A stretch of 49,104 bases of DNA, taken from positions 1-49,104 of the forward strand of contig JACQYF010000047.1 in the NCBI GenBank assembly GCA_016208315.1. The letters run 5' to 3'. The notes below the pieces were generated by a model. That model worked only from the letters and a program-made list of their open reading frames with translations, did not search any database and was not told the origin of the DNA. Positions 5,897 to 13,220 of the stretch are shown here, piece after piece. A program made the position numbers and the translations under genes. Within the stretch, counting starts at the first letter, position 1. Each line of letters opens with the position of its first letter. This DNA is from Chloroflexota bacterium. GTDB taxonomy: Bacteria; Chloroflexota; Anaerolineae; UBA4142.

Positions 5897-6775
5897 CTAA
5901 ACCGTATCCATAAACGTCTGCTCCACCCGGTTAAAGATCAGCACCCCGATCAGCAGCACCCCCAGCATAAAGCCGAAACTGTAGAGCAGTTGCCCGCCGT
6001 CCAGCGTCCCCGCGCCCAGAAAGGCGAAACGAAAACTCTCGACGATGGGCGTCATCGGGTTCGCCAGGATCAGCCAGCGATATTGCTCCGGGATGGCGGA
6101 AACCGGGTAAATGACGGGCGTCGCGTACATCAGCAATTGCACGCCAAACGTGACGAGAAAGCGCAGGTCGCGATAACGCGTCGTCAGCGACGAAACGATG
6201 ATGCCGAATCCCAGCCCCAATCCCGCCATCATCACGACCAGCACCGGTGTCAGCAAGATTCCCGCGTTCGGCTGAACGCCTGCGCCCGCCACGGCGAAAT
6301 AAACCAGGAAGACGAGAAAGAACGCCAGTTGGATCGCAAAGGTGACGAGGTTGGAGATCAGGATAGAAACCGGCACCGCGAGCCGCGGAAAGTACACCTT
6401 GCCGAAGAGATGCGTGTTCGTGATGAACGTCGTCGAGGTCTTGTTCAGGCACTCGGCGAAATAGCTCCAGATCACCGTGCCCGACATGTAAAAGAGAAAT
6501 TGCGGCAGCCCGTCCGTCGGCAGCTTGGCGATGTTGCCGAAAATGACCGTGAACGTGATCGTCGTCAGCAGCGGCTGGATGAGATACCACAGCGGCCCCA
6601 GGATCGTCTGCTTGTAGACCGAGACGAAATCGCGCCAGACGAACAGCATCACCAGGTCGCGCGCCTGCCACAACTCGCCCAGCCGCAGATCGAACCAGCT
6701 CCGCTGCGGACGAATCACCATCGTCCACTCGCCGTCATCCGTCTTTGCTTTTCCCAGCATCCCAATCCTAATCAT
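5897..6775 (-). CDS. ABC-2 type polysaccharide export permease (Wzm-like)
   Basis: A 292-residue integral membrane protein of the ABC-2 class that exports O-antigen, capsule or teichoic acid glycans. It has the usual layout: a cytoplasmic amphipathic N-terminus (RSWFDLRLGELWQARDLVML), the WRDF.S.YKQTILGPLWYLIQP entry motif, and six hydrophobic segments (for example TTITFTVIFGNI, VSILISNLVTFAIQLAFFLV, PVLVVMMAGLGLGFGIIVSS, LLYSFGFMLGVLLIGVLIF), with YRDLR and NPMTPIVESFRF in between. Length fits the family. Its obligate ATPase (Wzt/TagH-like) would normally be the next gene, but downstream there are only decayed cassettes. It may use an ATPase elsewhere or be left over. A downstream ATG giving MLGKAKTDD is an alternative start. 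Confidence 0.9.
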   Translation of the reverse strand: MIRIGMLGKAKTDDGEWTMVIRPQRSWFDLRLGELWQARDLVMLFVWRDFVSVYKQTILGPLWYLIQPLLTTITFTVIFGNIAKLPTDGLPQFLFYMSGTVIWSYFAECLNKTSTTFITNTHLFGKVYFPRLAVPVSILISNLVTFAIQLAFFLVFLVYFAVAGAGVQPNAGILLTPVLVVMMAGLGLGFGIIVSSLTTRYRDLRFLVTFGVQLLMYATPVIYPVSAIPEQYRWLILANPMTPIVESFRFAFLGAGTLDGGQLLYSFGFMLGVLLIGVLIFNRVEQTFMDTV

Positions 6776-6777
6776 AG

Positions 6778-6888
6778 ATCAATGAGCCAATGAGCCAATG
6801 AGCCAATAAGCCAAATGCCCAACGCGGCACGTGACGTGTGACCTGCGACCTGTGACTTGCGACCTGCGACCTGTGACCAACCACCCAA
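6778..6888. repeat. intergenic repeats before the permease gene
   Basis: Four 8-bp AATGAGCC units (6781-6812), then CCTGCGA/CCTGTGA 7-bp units (6828-6876) and CCACCCAA words overlapping the stop of the upstream epimerase gene. They occupy the whole leader of the permease. Confidence 0.8.
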
Positions 6889-7938
6889 CTACCCAGCCCC
6901 CGTCCTAATTTCCCGCGCCCAATCCCGGTTCGCGCGATACCATTCGACCAGATTCTCGATTCCCTGCTCATAGCCGACCTTGGGCGTCCATCCTAAGAGT
7001 TCCCACGCCTGCGATATGTCGGCCCACGTCGCGACGACATCGGCCGGATGCCGCGGCTTGAACTCGATCTCCGCCTTGCACCCCACCAGTTGCTCGATCA
7101 ATTGAATTGCCTGCAACAATACCAGCGGCTTGTCAGATCCGAGATTGATGGTTGCATACGTCAGCGGCTTTAGCCCGGCAATCGTCCCCCGCGCAATGTC
7201 GTCCACGTAAGTAAAGTCGCGTGACTGTTGGCCGTCGCCGAATACGGTCACCGGTCGCCCCTCGCTAATCCACTGCACGAAACGGAAGAGACTCATGTCG
7301 GGTCGCCCCGCGGGACCGTAGACCGTAAAGTAACGGAACACCGTCACGTCAATTCCATACAAATAGTGGTAGGTATAGCACAGCGCTTCCGCGGCTTTTT
7401 TCGATGCGGCATAAGGCGACAGCGGATGGTCGGTATTCGCATCCTCGCGGTAAGGCATCGGGTTGTCTTTGCCGTAGAGACTGGACGTCGAGGCCAGCAC
7501 GAACTTACGCACGCCGAACTCGCGGCATAGTTCCAGCAGATTCAGCGTGCCGGTCACGTTCGTGTCAATGTACACCCACGGATTCTCGACGCTCTGCCGC
7601 ACCCCCGCCCGCGCCGCCAAGTTGATCACCGCGTCAATGCCTACTCTCCCTCTCTCCCGCTCTCCCTCTCTTCCTCTCTCCCCCTCTCCCGCTCTCCCTC
7701 TCTCCCGCTCCCCTGCTCCCCCGCTCCCCTGCTCAAACAACTCTCGCAGCGCCCGCCGGTCACACACATCCAGCCGGTGAAACTCAAACCCCGGCCTGCC
7801 CTCCAGCTGCCGCAGCCGCCAATGCTTCAACCGCACGTCGTAGGCGTCGTTGAGATTATCCACCCCGACGACCGCGTCGCCGTTCTCCAGCAGCAACCCC
7901 GCCACGCGGCTGCCAATAAACCCCGCCGCGCCCGTCAC
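6889..7938 (-). CDS. NAD-dependent NDP-sugar epimerase (UDP-glucuronate 4-epimerase-like)
   Basis: An extended short-chain dehydrogenase: TGAAGFIG nucleotide loop at the N-terminus, NLAARAGVRQSVENPWVYID, serine-rich catalytic strand FVLASTSSLYG, YxxxK pair (SPYAASKKAAE, Y176/K180 counting from GTG 7938), and VFGDGQQSRDFTYVDDIARG. It should interconvert UDP-sugars for the glycan. Two oddities. Residues 71-99 are an arginine/glutamate/glycine-only insertion encoded by a microsatellite (7644-7734), between the helix ALRELFEQ and the strand IDAVINLAAR. And no ATG exists: AGGAGG (7960-7965) is followed six bases later by ACG CGT AAG ATT CTG GTG ACG, so the expected ATG of M-RKILVTG seems changed to ACG; the listed start is the GTG six codons on (five codons later than ACG), which would cut off part of the first beta strand. 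Confidence 0.85.
   Translation of the reverse strand: MTGAAGFIGSRVAGLLLENGDAVVGVDNLNDAYDVRLKHWRLRQLEGRPGFEFHRLDVCDRRALRELFEQGSGGAGERERGRAGEGERGREGERERGRVGIDAVINLAARAGVRQSVENPWVYIDTNVTGTLNLLELCREFGVRKFVLASTSSLYGKDNPMPYREDANTDHPLSPYAASKKAAEALCYTYHYLYGIDVTVFRYFTVYGPAGRPDMSLFRFVQWISEGRPVTVFGDGQQSRDFTYVDDIARGTIAGLKPLTYATINLGSDKPLVLLQAIQLIEQLVGCKAEIEFKPRHPADVVATWADISQAWELLGWTPKVGYEQGIENLVEWYRANRDWAREIRTGAG
7644..7734. repeat. CT-rich microsatellite inside a gene
   Basis: About 90 bp built of CTCTCCC, TCTCCCG and GCTCCCCT words on the plus strand (GA-rich on the coding strand), encoding only Gly, Glu, Arg, Ala and Val. It is in frame with the epimerase gene on both sides. Confidence 0.9.
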
Positions 7939-7995
7939 CAGAATCTTACGCGTCCCTCGCCTCCTACTGCACTACGCAATACGCAATACTTGGTG

Positions 7996-8088
7996 CCTGC
8001 GACCTGCAACCTGCAACCTGCGACCTGCGACCTGCAACCTGCGACCTGCGACCTGCAACCTGCGACCTGCAACCTGCGACCTGCTACC
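7996..8088. repeat. thirteen-unit CCTGCRA tandem array
   Basis: Perfect 7-bp periodicity from 7996 to 8086: CCTGCGA and CCTGCAA units mixed, the last CCTGCTA containing the antisense of the stop codon of the sugar transferase. This is the longest of six such arrays in the window. Preceded (7970-7990) by CTACGCAATACGCAATAC. Confidence 0.92.
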
Positions 8089-9787
8089 CCCCCAACCTCT
8101 GCAACCCCTCCCGCATCATCCGAATCCGATCGCTCACCGCCGCGAGGTCGCCCGCCTTCGCCGCGCATTCCAGGTCGGCCAGCCAAAGCTCGGCTTGCAG
8201 CGGCGAGACGCCCGGCGCGGCGAACGCGACCGTTTCCTCCGCAACCGGTTCCGGCGGCGCGGCCTGCGCGACGCTCGGCGCGTGGGTGTGCTCCGTCAAA
8301 ACGGCATTGAGCGCGCCGACAATGTCCGGCACCACGACCACGCGCGCGGCGGTGCTGTGGCAGATCGCCAGGACGCGCTCGCGTTCCGCCGGCTGGATAT
8401 TGTGGATCGCGAACACGATGATGCCCACGTCGTGCTTTTCGACGAGCGGGCGAATATCGCTGCGCCGCCCGATGACGCCGATGCCGTGGTAGCGCAGCCC
8501 TTGCTTATACAAGTCGTCGTCCACGAAACCGACCACGTGAAAAACGCCGACGCTGCTGCCGTTACTCAACAGCCAGGCAATGAACTGCCCCGTATACCCG
8601 CTCCCGACGATGAGGACGCACTCGCGGGCCCCCAGCGCCCCGCCCATGCGGCTTAGCCAGCGCCCCGCCACGGCGCTCGCCAGCCGGCTGCGATACCGCA
8701 CTAGCACGAATCCGGCCAACGCCAGCGCCGAAGCGATCACGATCAGGCCCGGCGGCAGCCGCGGTGGCTCGGTCCACTTGGAATTCGCCAGGTACGCCAT
8801 CGCGCCCGCCAGCGCGGTGCTCAACAGCAGGCCGAAAACTTCGCTCGTCCCCGCATGGGACCAGGCGATGCGGTTCATCCCCAGCAGCGCGCCGGTCAGA
8901 CTGAATAGCAGCGCAAACCCAAAGCCCACGAGGGTCGCCGGCAGCCAGCCCACGTCGAGCGGTCCTGCAAGCCGCCACGCCAGGCCGGCGATGCCGATCG
9001 CCGCAAAAGTGACCAGCGTATCTACGACGAACCAATTCAAGTACCATCCGGCAAAGCGCGAGATCGGCCCCAGGAACAGCAGGTCTTCTTTCGGCGCGAA
9101 CGAGCGCAGCATCGGCAGGAGGATGAACATCGTCCAGAACAGCACGTCGAGGTCGAGCCAGAAGGACCGGTGGCGAACGTAGAGTTGGTCCAGCCGGAGC
9201 TTGCTCGGCAGCACCGACTGCAAATAGGTCCGCATGACGTTCCCGCTCTTGAGCAAAGTCTCTTCGTCGCGATACAAGACCGAGGCGGGACTCGTAATGC
9301 CGGGACGCACGGCAAGCACTTCGTGTCGCAGGGGTTCGGGCCAGGTCGCGACAATGTCCGGGTCTTCGGGGCGCGGGCCGACGAGACTCATGTCGCCCGT
9401 GAGCACGTTCCATAATTGGGGCAGCTCGTTGACCTTGGTATCGCGCAGCCGCCGTCCGAGCGGCGTGATGCGCGGATCGTCTTTGCCGGTGACCTTGGTG
9501 CCCCGGTAGCTCTCCGGACATTCCTTCATCGTGCGGAATTTCAGGATCTGAAACCTGCGCCCGTTCTTTCCGACGCGCCAACCCCGGTAAAGCGCCGGCC
9601 CGGGAGAATCGCGGCGAATGCGCCAGCCGATCCAGAGAAACCAGGGCGCCAACAGGATCAGCCCGATCGCCGCCGCGGCAATGTCCAGCGCGCGTTTGGC
9701 GACATCGTTGACGCGCCGGGGAATCGGTCGCGAATCTCGTGCCGACCGGGTCGTTGACGTGATAGGGGAAACGATGGCTGTGTTCAT
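8084..9787 (-). CDS. polyprenyl-phosphate sugar transferase with permuted domain order
   Basis: A 567-residue protein expected to start glycan synthesis by moving a sugar-1-phosphate onto undecaprenyl phosphate. The bacterial sugar transferase domain is N-terminal (residues ~30-225): membrane helix DIAAAAIGLILLAPWFLWIG, DSPGPALYRGWRVGKNGRRF, ILKFRTM, DDPRITPLGRRLRDTKVNEL and GDMSLVGPRPEDPDIV. It is followed by 4-5 membrane helices (~240-375) and then a Rossmann domain (~395-510: CVLIVGSGYTGQFIAWLL, VVGFVDDD, DVGIIVFAIHNIQP). In WcaJ/EpsE-type enzymes the order is membrane helices, Rossmann, transferase. The catalytic Asp-Glu dyad region reads NELPQLWNV, with Asn where the canonical first acid stands; some relatives share this. 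A C-terminal helical tail (LAAVSDRIRMMREGLQRLGG) is extra. Confidence 0.9.
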   Translation of the reverse strand: MNTAIVSPITSTTRSARDSRPIPRRVNDVAKRALDIAAAAIGLILLAPWFLWIGWRIRRDSPGPALYRGWRVGKNGRRFQILKFRTMKECPESYRGTKVTGKDDPRITPLGRRLRDTKVNELPQLWNVLTGDMSLVGPRPEDPDIVATWPEPLRHEVLAVRPGITSPASVLYRDEETLLKSGNVMRTYLQSVLPSKLRLDQLYVRHRSFWLDLDVLFWTMFILLPMLRSFAPKEDLLFLGPISRFAGWYLNWFVVDTLVTFAAIGIAGLAWRLAGPLDVGWLPATLVGFGFALLFSLTGALLGMNRIAWSHAGTSEVFGLLLSTALAGAMAYLANSKWTEPPRLPPGLIVIASALALAGFVLVRYRSRLASAVAGRWLSRMGGALGARECVLIVGSGYTGQFIAWLLSNGSSVGVFHVVGFVDDDLYKQGLRYHGIGVIGRRSDIRPLVEKHDVGIIVFAIHNIQPAERERVLAICHSTAARVVVVPDIVGALNAVLTEHTHAPSVAQAAPPEPVAEETVAFAAPGVSPLQAELWLADLECAAKAGDLAAVSDRIRMMREGLQRLGG

Positions 9788-10108
9788 GGGGCCTCGAGGG
9801 TCAGCCGTACCGCAAAGAAGAGTCAGTCAGTCAATTACCGTTTACTGTTTACCGTTTACTGCTTACGTCCGCTCTACTGAGCGGCGTTTACTGCTTACGT
9901 CCGCTCTACTGAGCGGCGTTTACTGCTTTCCAATCCCGCCCGCGCTCCGCCGTTCCGGCAAGCCCCGTTCGCTTACCAGAATTGGTCTATTGGTCGGGTA
10001 GTCGCATAGTCGAATAGTCAACTAGTCAATTTGCAACCTGCGACCTGCGACTTGCAACCCGAAACGAACCACCCAACCACCCAACCACCCAACCACCTAA
10101 CCGCCCAA
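9788..10108. repeat. repeat-filled leader upstream of the sugar transferase
   Basis: No gene. 9820-9860 holds TTTACYG words; 9855-9886 and 9887-9918 are two perfect 32-bp direct repeats, each with the small hairpin CCGCTC-TACT-GAGCGG, plus a third partial unit to 9928. 9993-10028 has 8-9-bp TAGTCGAA/TAGTCAA words, 10031-10060 CCTGCGA units, and 10068-10135 an 8-bp CCACCCAA array that runs into the last codons of the NusG-like gene. Confidence 0.85.
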
Positions 10109-10621
10109 CTACCTAACCACCGAACCACCCAACTTTTTCAGCGCGCCCGCTTCGATCTCGACGACGGTCGTGCGCCGCAAGAACTCGACCAGCACGCGCA
10201 CCCGCCCCGTCGCCGATAGGCGCCGGTCGAAGACCGCTTCGATATCTTGGAACGCGCCCGCCGTAATCACCACCCGGTCGCCGTGCTCCAAGATCTCGCC
10301 TTGTACGTCCATCACGAGCGCCCGGTCCAAATGCTGCCGGATGCGGGCGATCACCGCGCCGTCCACGTGCGCCGGAATGCCGCCGAACGTGACCAGGTGC
10401 CGCATGCCCGGCATCCAGTTAATATGCGATACGCCGACCGCGTCCAGATCGAAATGGGCGAAGAGATAACAGGGGAAAAAAGGCCGCACGCGCGAACGTC
10501 CGCGCCGGGGCGCGGCCACCGGCATGACGGGAAAGTACGACTCGATCCCGTCGGCGTCCAAGCGCGCTCCGACTTGCGCTTCACTTCTCGGTTTGGTGTA
10601 CAGCACGTACCAATCTTGCAT
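10109..10621 (-). CDS. specialised NusG-like antiterminator (RfaH/LoaP type)
   Basis: A 170-residue NusG paralogue. The NGN domain begins MQDWYVLYTKPRSEAQVGAR and contains FFPCYLFAHFDLD and INWMPGMRHLVTFGG; the C-terminal KOW region reads EHGDRVVITAGAFQDIEAVF and ends with a variable strand segment. Such proteins ride with RNA polymerase from the start of a long polysaccharide operon and prevent premature termination. Position fits: it precedes the sugar transferase, epimerase and permease on the same strand. The last codons (LGGSVVR) are encoded by the first CCACCCAA repeat units. No ops element was recognised upstream. Confidence 0.88.
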   Translation of the reverse strand: MQDWYVLYTKPRSEAQVGARLDADGIESYFPVMPVAAPRRGRSRVRPFFPCYLFAHFDLDAVGVSHINWMPGMRHLVTFGGIPAHVDGAVIARIRQHLDRALVMDVQGEILEHGDRVVITAGAFQDIEAVFDRRLSATGRVRVLVEFLRRTTVVEIEAGALKKLGGSVVR

Positions 10622-10638
10622 ACGCAGTCAGCGTCCCT

Positions 10639-10860
10639 TTAGCGACCACCCTTGGAATCTACCGTTCCCACGATCGCCTCGCTGCGGACGGTGCGAATGA
10701 AACGCAGCCGCCCGTTCTCGATCACCAGGTGAACCTCGCCATAGTTCCCGATTTGCCCCAGGGCCTCGTCAATCGCCGCAATGTCACGCGGCTGCAACAC
10801 CTTGAGCACAGTACAATTGCCGCGATTGCCGTCGTCCTTGAGCTTGGCATTTGCCGCCAT
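10639..10860 (-). CDS. small protein sharing a C-terminal module with the upstream pseudo-receiver
   Basis: Read from ATG 10860 (MAANAKLKDDGNRGNC), 73 residues; a longer frame starts at 10887. The core AAIDEALGQIGNYGEVHLVI, ENGRLRFIRTVRSE is clearly related to the last ~40 residues of the gene upstream (VDRALGEIGELGEVRLIKQR, GALRFIAKIKTER). The pattern 'hDcALGcIGxhGEVcLhhppGpLRFI' suggests a helix followed by a two-strand hairpin. It ends 18 bases before the NusG-like gene. Function unknown; its placement between a receiver-like protein and an antiterminator suggests a regulatory role in EPS expression. Confidence 0.7.
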   Translation of the reverse strand: MAANAKLKDDGNRGNCTVLKVLQPRDIAAIDEALGQIGNYGEVHLVIENGRLRFIRTVRSEAIVGTVDSKGGR

Positions 10861-10967
10861 GTCCGCCCCCACAAGTTCGATCCACAATGAAATGGAAAAC
10901 GGCCTCCGGGTTTTCTCACCTCTGGCGAGACCTGCGTAGAGTTTCGATCAGCCGCCTTGACGCGTGG

Positions 10968-11570
10968 CTACGTTGGACTCGACCGGTAGCGTTCGGTCTT
11001 GATCTTGGCGATAAAGCGCAGCGCGCCGCGCTGCTTGATGAGCCGCACCTCGCCCAGCTCGCCGATTTCGCCGAGCGCCCGGTCCACTTGCATCAATTGC
11101 GCCGCATTCAAGCGGTGTGACAAGCCGCCGGCGTTCCCCGTTACGGCCGGCGGTGGCTCGAGCGCAATGGGACGCTCGTCGCCCAGCGCCTGCGCGACGG
11201 ACGCCCGCAGTTGCTCCGGCGAGAATGCGCCGTCCAGGAAGGCGACGGAGGGCAGCCCCTGGGTGTGCGCGCGGTCCGCGGAGGTGATCTGCGGCCCGAC
11301 CAGGATCACGGGCGTATCGGTAAATAGCCGAATCCGCGCGAGCGTATCCCACCCATCTTCGCGCCGTGTTGCCTCATTCCGCTCGGCAACCTGGAGCACG
11401 ACGAGGTCGGGATGGAGGGCGTAGAGCAAGTGCAACCCATCCCGGCGGCCCAAGGCGTGGCAGACGTGGTAACCGGCTTGAGCCAGGCAAGCGGTTGCCT
11501 CGTCGCGATACGAGAGGTCTGGGTGGATCAGCAAGATGCTGGGTTTGCGCACAATGGAACTGCCGGGCAT
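10968..11570 (-). CDS. pseudo-receiver protein with C-terminal GEV module
   Basis: A 200-residue protein whose first ~125 residues fold like a CheY receiver: KPSILLIHPDLSYRDEATAC, LAQAGYHVCHALGRRDGLHL, HPDLVVLQVAER, DTPVILVGPQ and a final helix FSPEQLRASVAQAL. The residue aligned with the phosphorylated Asp is Gln (VVLQV), and the conserved Lys/Thr are not evident, so phosphorylation is unlikely. After a linker the module LMQVDRALGEIGELGEVRLI repeats in the next gene. First gene of the EPS operon on this strand; likely a binding partner or regulator, not a kinase target. Confidence 0.75.
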   Translation of the reverse strand: MPGSSIVRKPSILLIHPDLSYRDEATACLAQAGYHVCHALGRRDGLHLLYALHPDLVVLQVAERNEATRREDGWDTLARIRLFTDTPVILVGPQITSADRAHTQGLPSVAFLDGAFSPEQLRASVAQALGDERPIALEPPPAVTGNAGGLSHRLNAAQLMQVDRALGEIGELGEVRLIKQRGALRFIAKIKTERYRSSPT

Positions 11571-12040
11571 AAATCTATCGGTACGACGCTAATGATCGAA
11601 CGAATCGGCGAGAACGCGTGGCGTGGAACGGCCACGGGCAGTACATTTACGTGCTGGACCGGCGGCGAGGAACGGGCCCGCCGGTGAGTGGGGCGAGAGA
11701 TCGAGACGTAAAACGCAACAAGAGTCCGCCCCCTTGCGATCTCTTGCTGGCTCAGAATAACATACGTGCTGGTTAAGAATCAATCCCTTGAAAGTTAAGA
11801 ACAGGTTACGATTTACGGCCCAAACGTTGGTTCGATCTGTCGGCACACGTTGCTCAGAGGTCGTCACTTGATCTGTGGCGTCCAGCAGCGGACTCGGGAG
11901 GCGTCCTGGCAGCGGAGTGGAGTCGGCGATGGGGCTTGCCAGCCGGCGGATTTTGTCTACAATGCGCCTGCATCAACTCTGGTCGTATTGTACCCGAAGT
12001 GTTCCAAATCTCCAAATCGCGCGGTGACCACAAATTACTC
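11571..12040. promoter_or_regulatory. divergent intergenic region between EPS operon and ABC operon
   Basis: 470 bases with no convincing gene. For the + strand: TTGCCA (11936-11941), 16-base spacer, TACAAT (11958-11963), 77 bases before the ATPase start. For the - strand only a weak TTGATT...TTATTC pair around 11755-11785 is visible. An imperfect inverted pair (GAGATCG.../...CGATCTC, ~11697-11745) could form an RNA hairpin in the EPS leader; I could not assign a riboswitch class. Confidence 0.5.
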
Positions 12041-12781
12041 ATGTCACAAACACAATCACGCCCCATCGCCCTTGACCCAGCCCATTTTATCCGCTTGGTT
12101 GGTGTCTCCAAATCGTTTCAGGAAGGCGAGCGCCCGCGCGTCGTCCTCGACGACCTAACCGCCGCGATCGCGCCCGGCGAATTCGTCGCGCTGGTCGGGC
12201 GCAGCGGCAGCGGCAAAACGACCGTCCTTAACCTGATCGCCGGCCTCGATCTCCCCACGTCGGGCGAAATCTGGGTCGGCGACGCGTGCCTCAGCGCGCT
12301 GAGCGACCGCGACCGCACGCTGTTCCGCCGGAGTCACATCGGCTTTGTGTTTCAATTCTTCAATTTGATCCCCACGCTCACCGTGCGCGAGAACGTGCTC
12401 CTGACCGCCGAGCTGAGCGGCTGGCGCGAACAGGAGGCGCACGCGCAAGCCGAGCGGCTGCTGGACACGGTCGGTCTCCTGGACCGCGCCGGCGTTTTTC
12501 CCGACAAGCTTTCCGGCGGCGAGCAGCAGCGCATCGCCATTGCCCGCGCCCTCTGCAGCGACCCGCAACTCATTCTCGCCGACGAACCCACCGGCAACCT
12601 GGACGCCGACACCGGGGCACAAGTGCTCGACCTCCTGATCGCGCTGGCGCGCGAACGCCGCAAGACGCTCATCCTCGTCACGCACTCGCCGGACATCGCG
12701 GCGTTAGCGGATCGGGTGTTGAAATTGGAGCATGGCAAGTTGGTCAATCAGGCAATTGGTCAATCAGGCAATTTGCTTTGA
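12041..12781 (+). CDS. ABC transporter ATP-binding protein (LolD/MacB type)
   Basis: A 246-residue ATPase read from ATG 12041. Walker [10 protein letters not shown] (~53-61), Q-loop [18 protein letters not shown], signature [18 protein letters not shown], Walker [17 protein letters not shown] and the switch histidine in [15 protein letters not shown]. It should power the FtsX-type permease at 13708, but an inserted cassette of ~0.9 kb separates them. The C-terminus past [10 protein letters not shown] is odd: [11 protein letters not shown] comes from a perfect 16-bp tandem duplication (GGTCAATCAGGCAATT, 12741-12772), and the TGA stop sits inside the -35 box of the cassette promoter. Confidence 0.92.
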   Translation: MSQTQSRPIALDPAHFIRLVGVSKSFQEGERPRVVLDDLTAAIAPGEFVALVGRSGSGKTTVLNLIAGLDLPTSGEIWVGDACLSALSDRDRTLFRRSHIGFVFQFFNLIPTLTVRENVLLTAELSGWREQEAHAQAERLLDTVGLLDRAGVFPDKLSGGEQQRIAIARALCSDPQLILADEPTGNLDADTGAQVLDLLIALARERRKTLILVTHSPDIAALADRVLKLEHGKLVNQAIGQSGNLL

Positions 12782-12807
12782 CAAATCTGCGCCGATACTG
12801 CTATAAT
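12778..12807 (+). promoter_or_regulatory. sigma70-type promoter of the retropepsin cassette
   Basis: TTGACA (12778-12783), 18-base spacer, TATAAT (12802-12807). Its -35 contains the stop codon of the ABC ATPase. It resembles the promoter at 574-603 at bases outside the two boxes (GCTTTGACAAATC; ACTGCTATAAT). Confidence 0.87.
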
Positions 12808-12845
12808 GATAGCGTCGAGAAAGGAAAAGTGTTCGAGGTGAGGGA

Positions 12846-13220
12846 ATGAATACCCAGGTGGAAGAACTCGTGCGCGCAATTCAGCGGCTCTCGCGCTCCG
12901 AAAAGGAGTATGTAGTCGAATCCGTACTACAATCTTTGCAGGTAGAATCCGGGACTCGGAAGCTCGCCGACATCCAGACTCAGTACCTCGGAGAGTGGCT
13001 CGCGGTTCTAGTGCCAGGCGATGAAAATCCCTATGCTCCGCAGCGCGGGCGCCTAATCGCGCATAGTGCAGACCATGCGATCGTTTGGAGCCAGGTCAGC
13101 CAGCTCGCAGTTCGAGAGAACCTCTACGTTTTCTTTAATGGCCCTATCGTCGCGAAAGGTTTTGGAGTCGTTTTCCATGACACAACGGATACACCTGTCG
13201 TTGCCACCGTGGGCAGTTGA
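12846..13220 (+). CDS. unknown protein of the retropepsin cassette
   Basis: A 124-residue protein preceded by GAGGTGAGGG. The N-terminus (VEELVRAIQRLSRSEKEYVV, ESVLQSLQVES) is helical like small antitoxins; the rest (YLGEWLAVLVPGDENPYAPQ, RGRLIAHSADHAIVWSQV, LYVFFNGPIVAKGFGVVFHD) looks like a beta sandwich or barrel. Its last 44 bases overlap the start of the protease gene, so the two are coupled. I recognise no named family. By analogy with the other cassettes it may regulate or restrain the protease, which is inference. Confidence 0.72.
   Translation: MNTQVEELVRAIQRLSRSEKEYVVESVLQSLQVESGTRKLADIQTQYLGEWLAVLVPGDENPYAPQRGRLIAHSADHAIVWSQVSQLAVRENLYVFFNGPIVAKGFGVVFHDTTDTPVVATVGS

Noticed and set aside
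5816..6793. 325-residue open frame on + opposite the permease gene
   Set aside because: Its Arg/Gln/His-rich composition and low complexity are what the antisense of a hydrophobic GC-rich gene gives; the minus-strand permease is clearly real.
7996..8088. CRISPR array
   Set aside because: Units are 7 bp with no spacers and no cas genes; it is a simple tandem repeat.
11589..11867. 92-residue minus-strand frame in the divergent intergenic region
   Set aside because: No ribosome binding site, no family pattern, and composition unlike the neighbouring genes.
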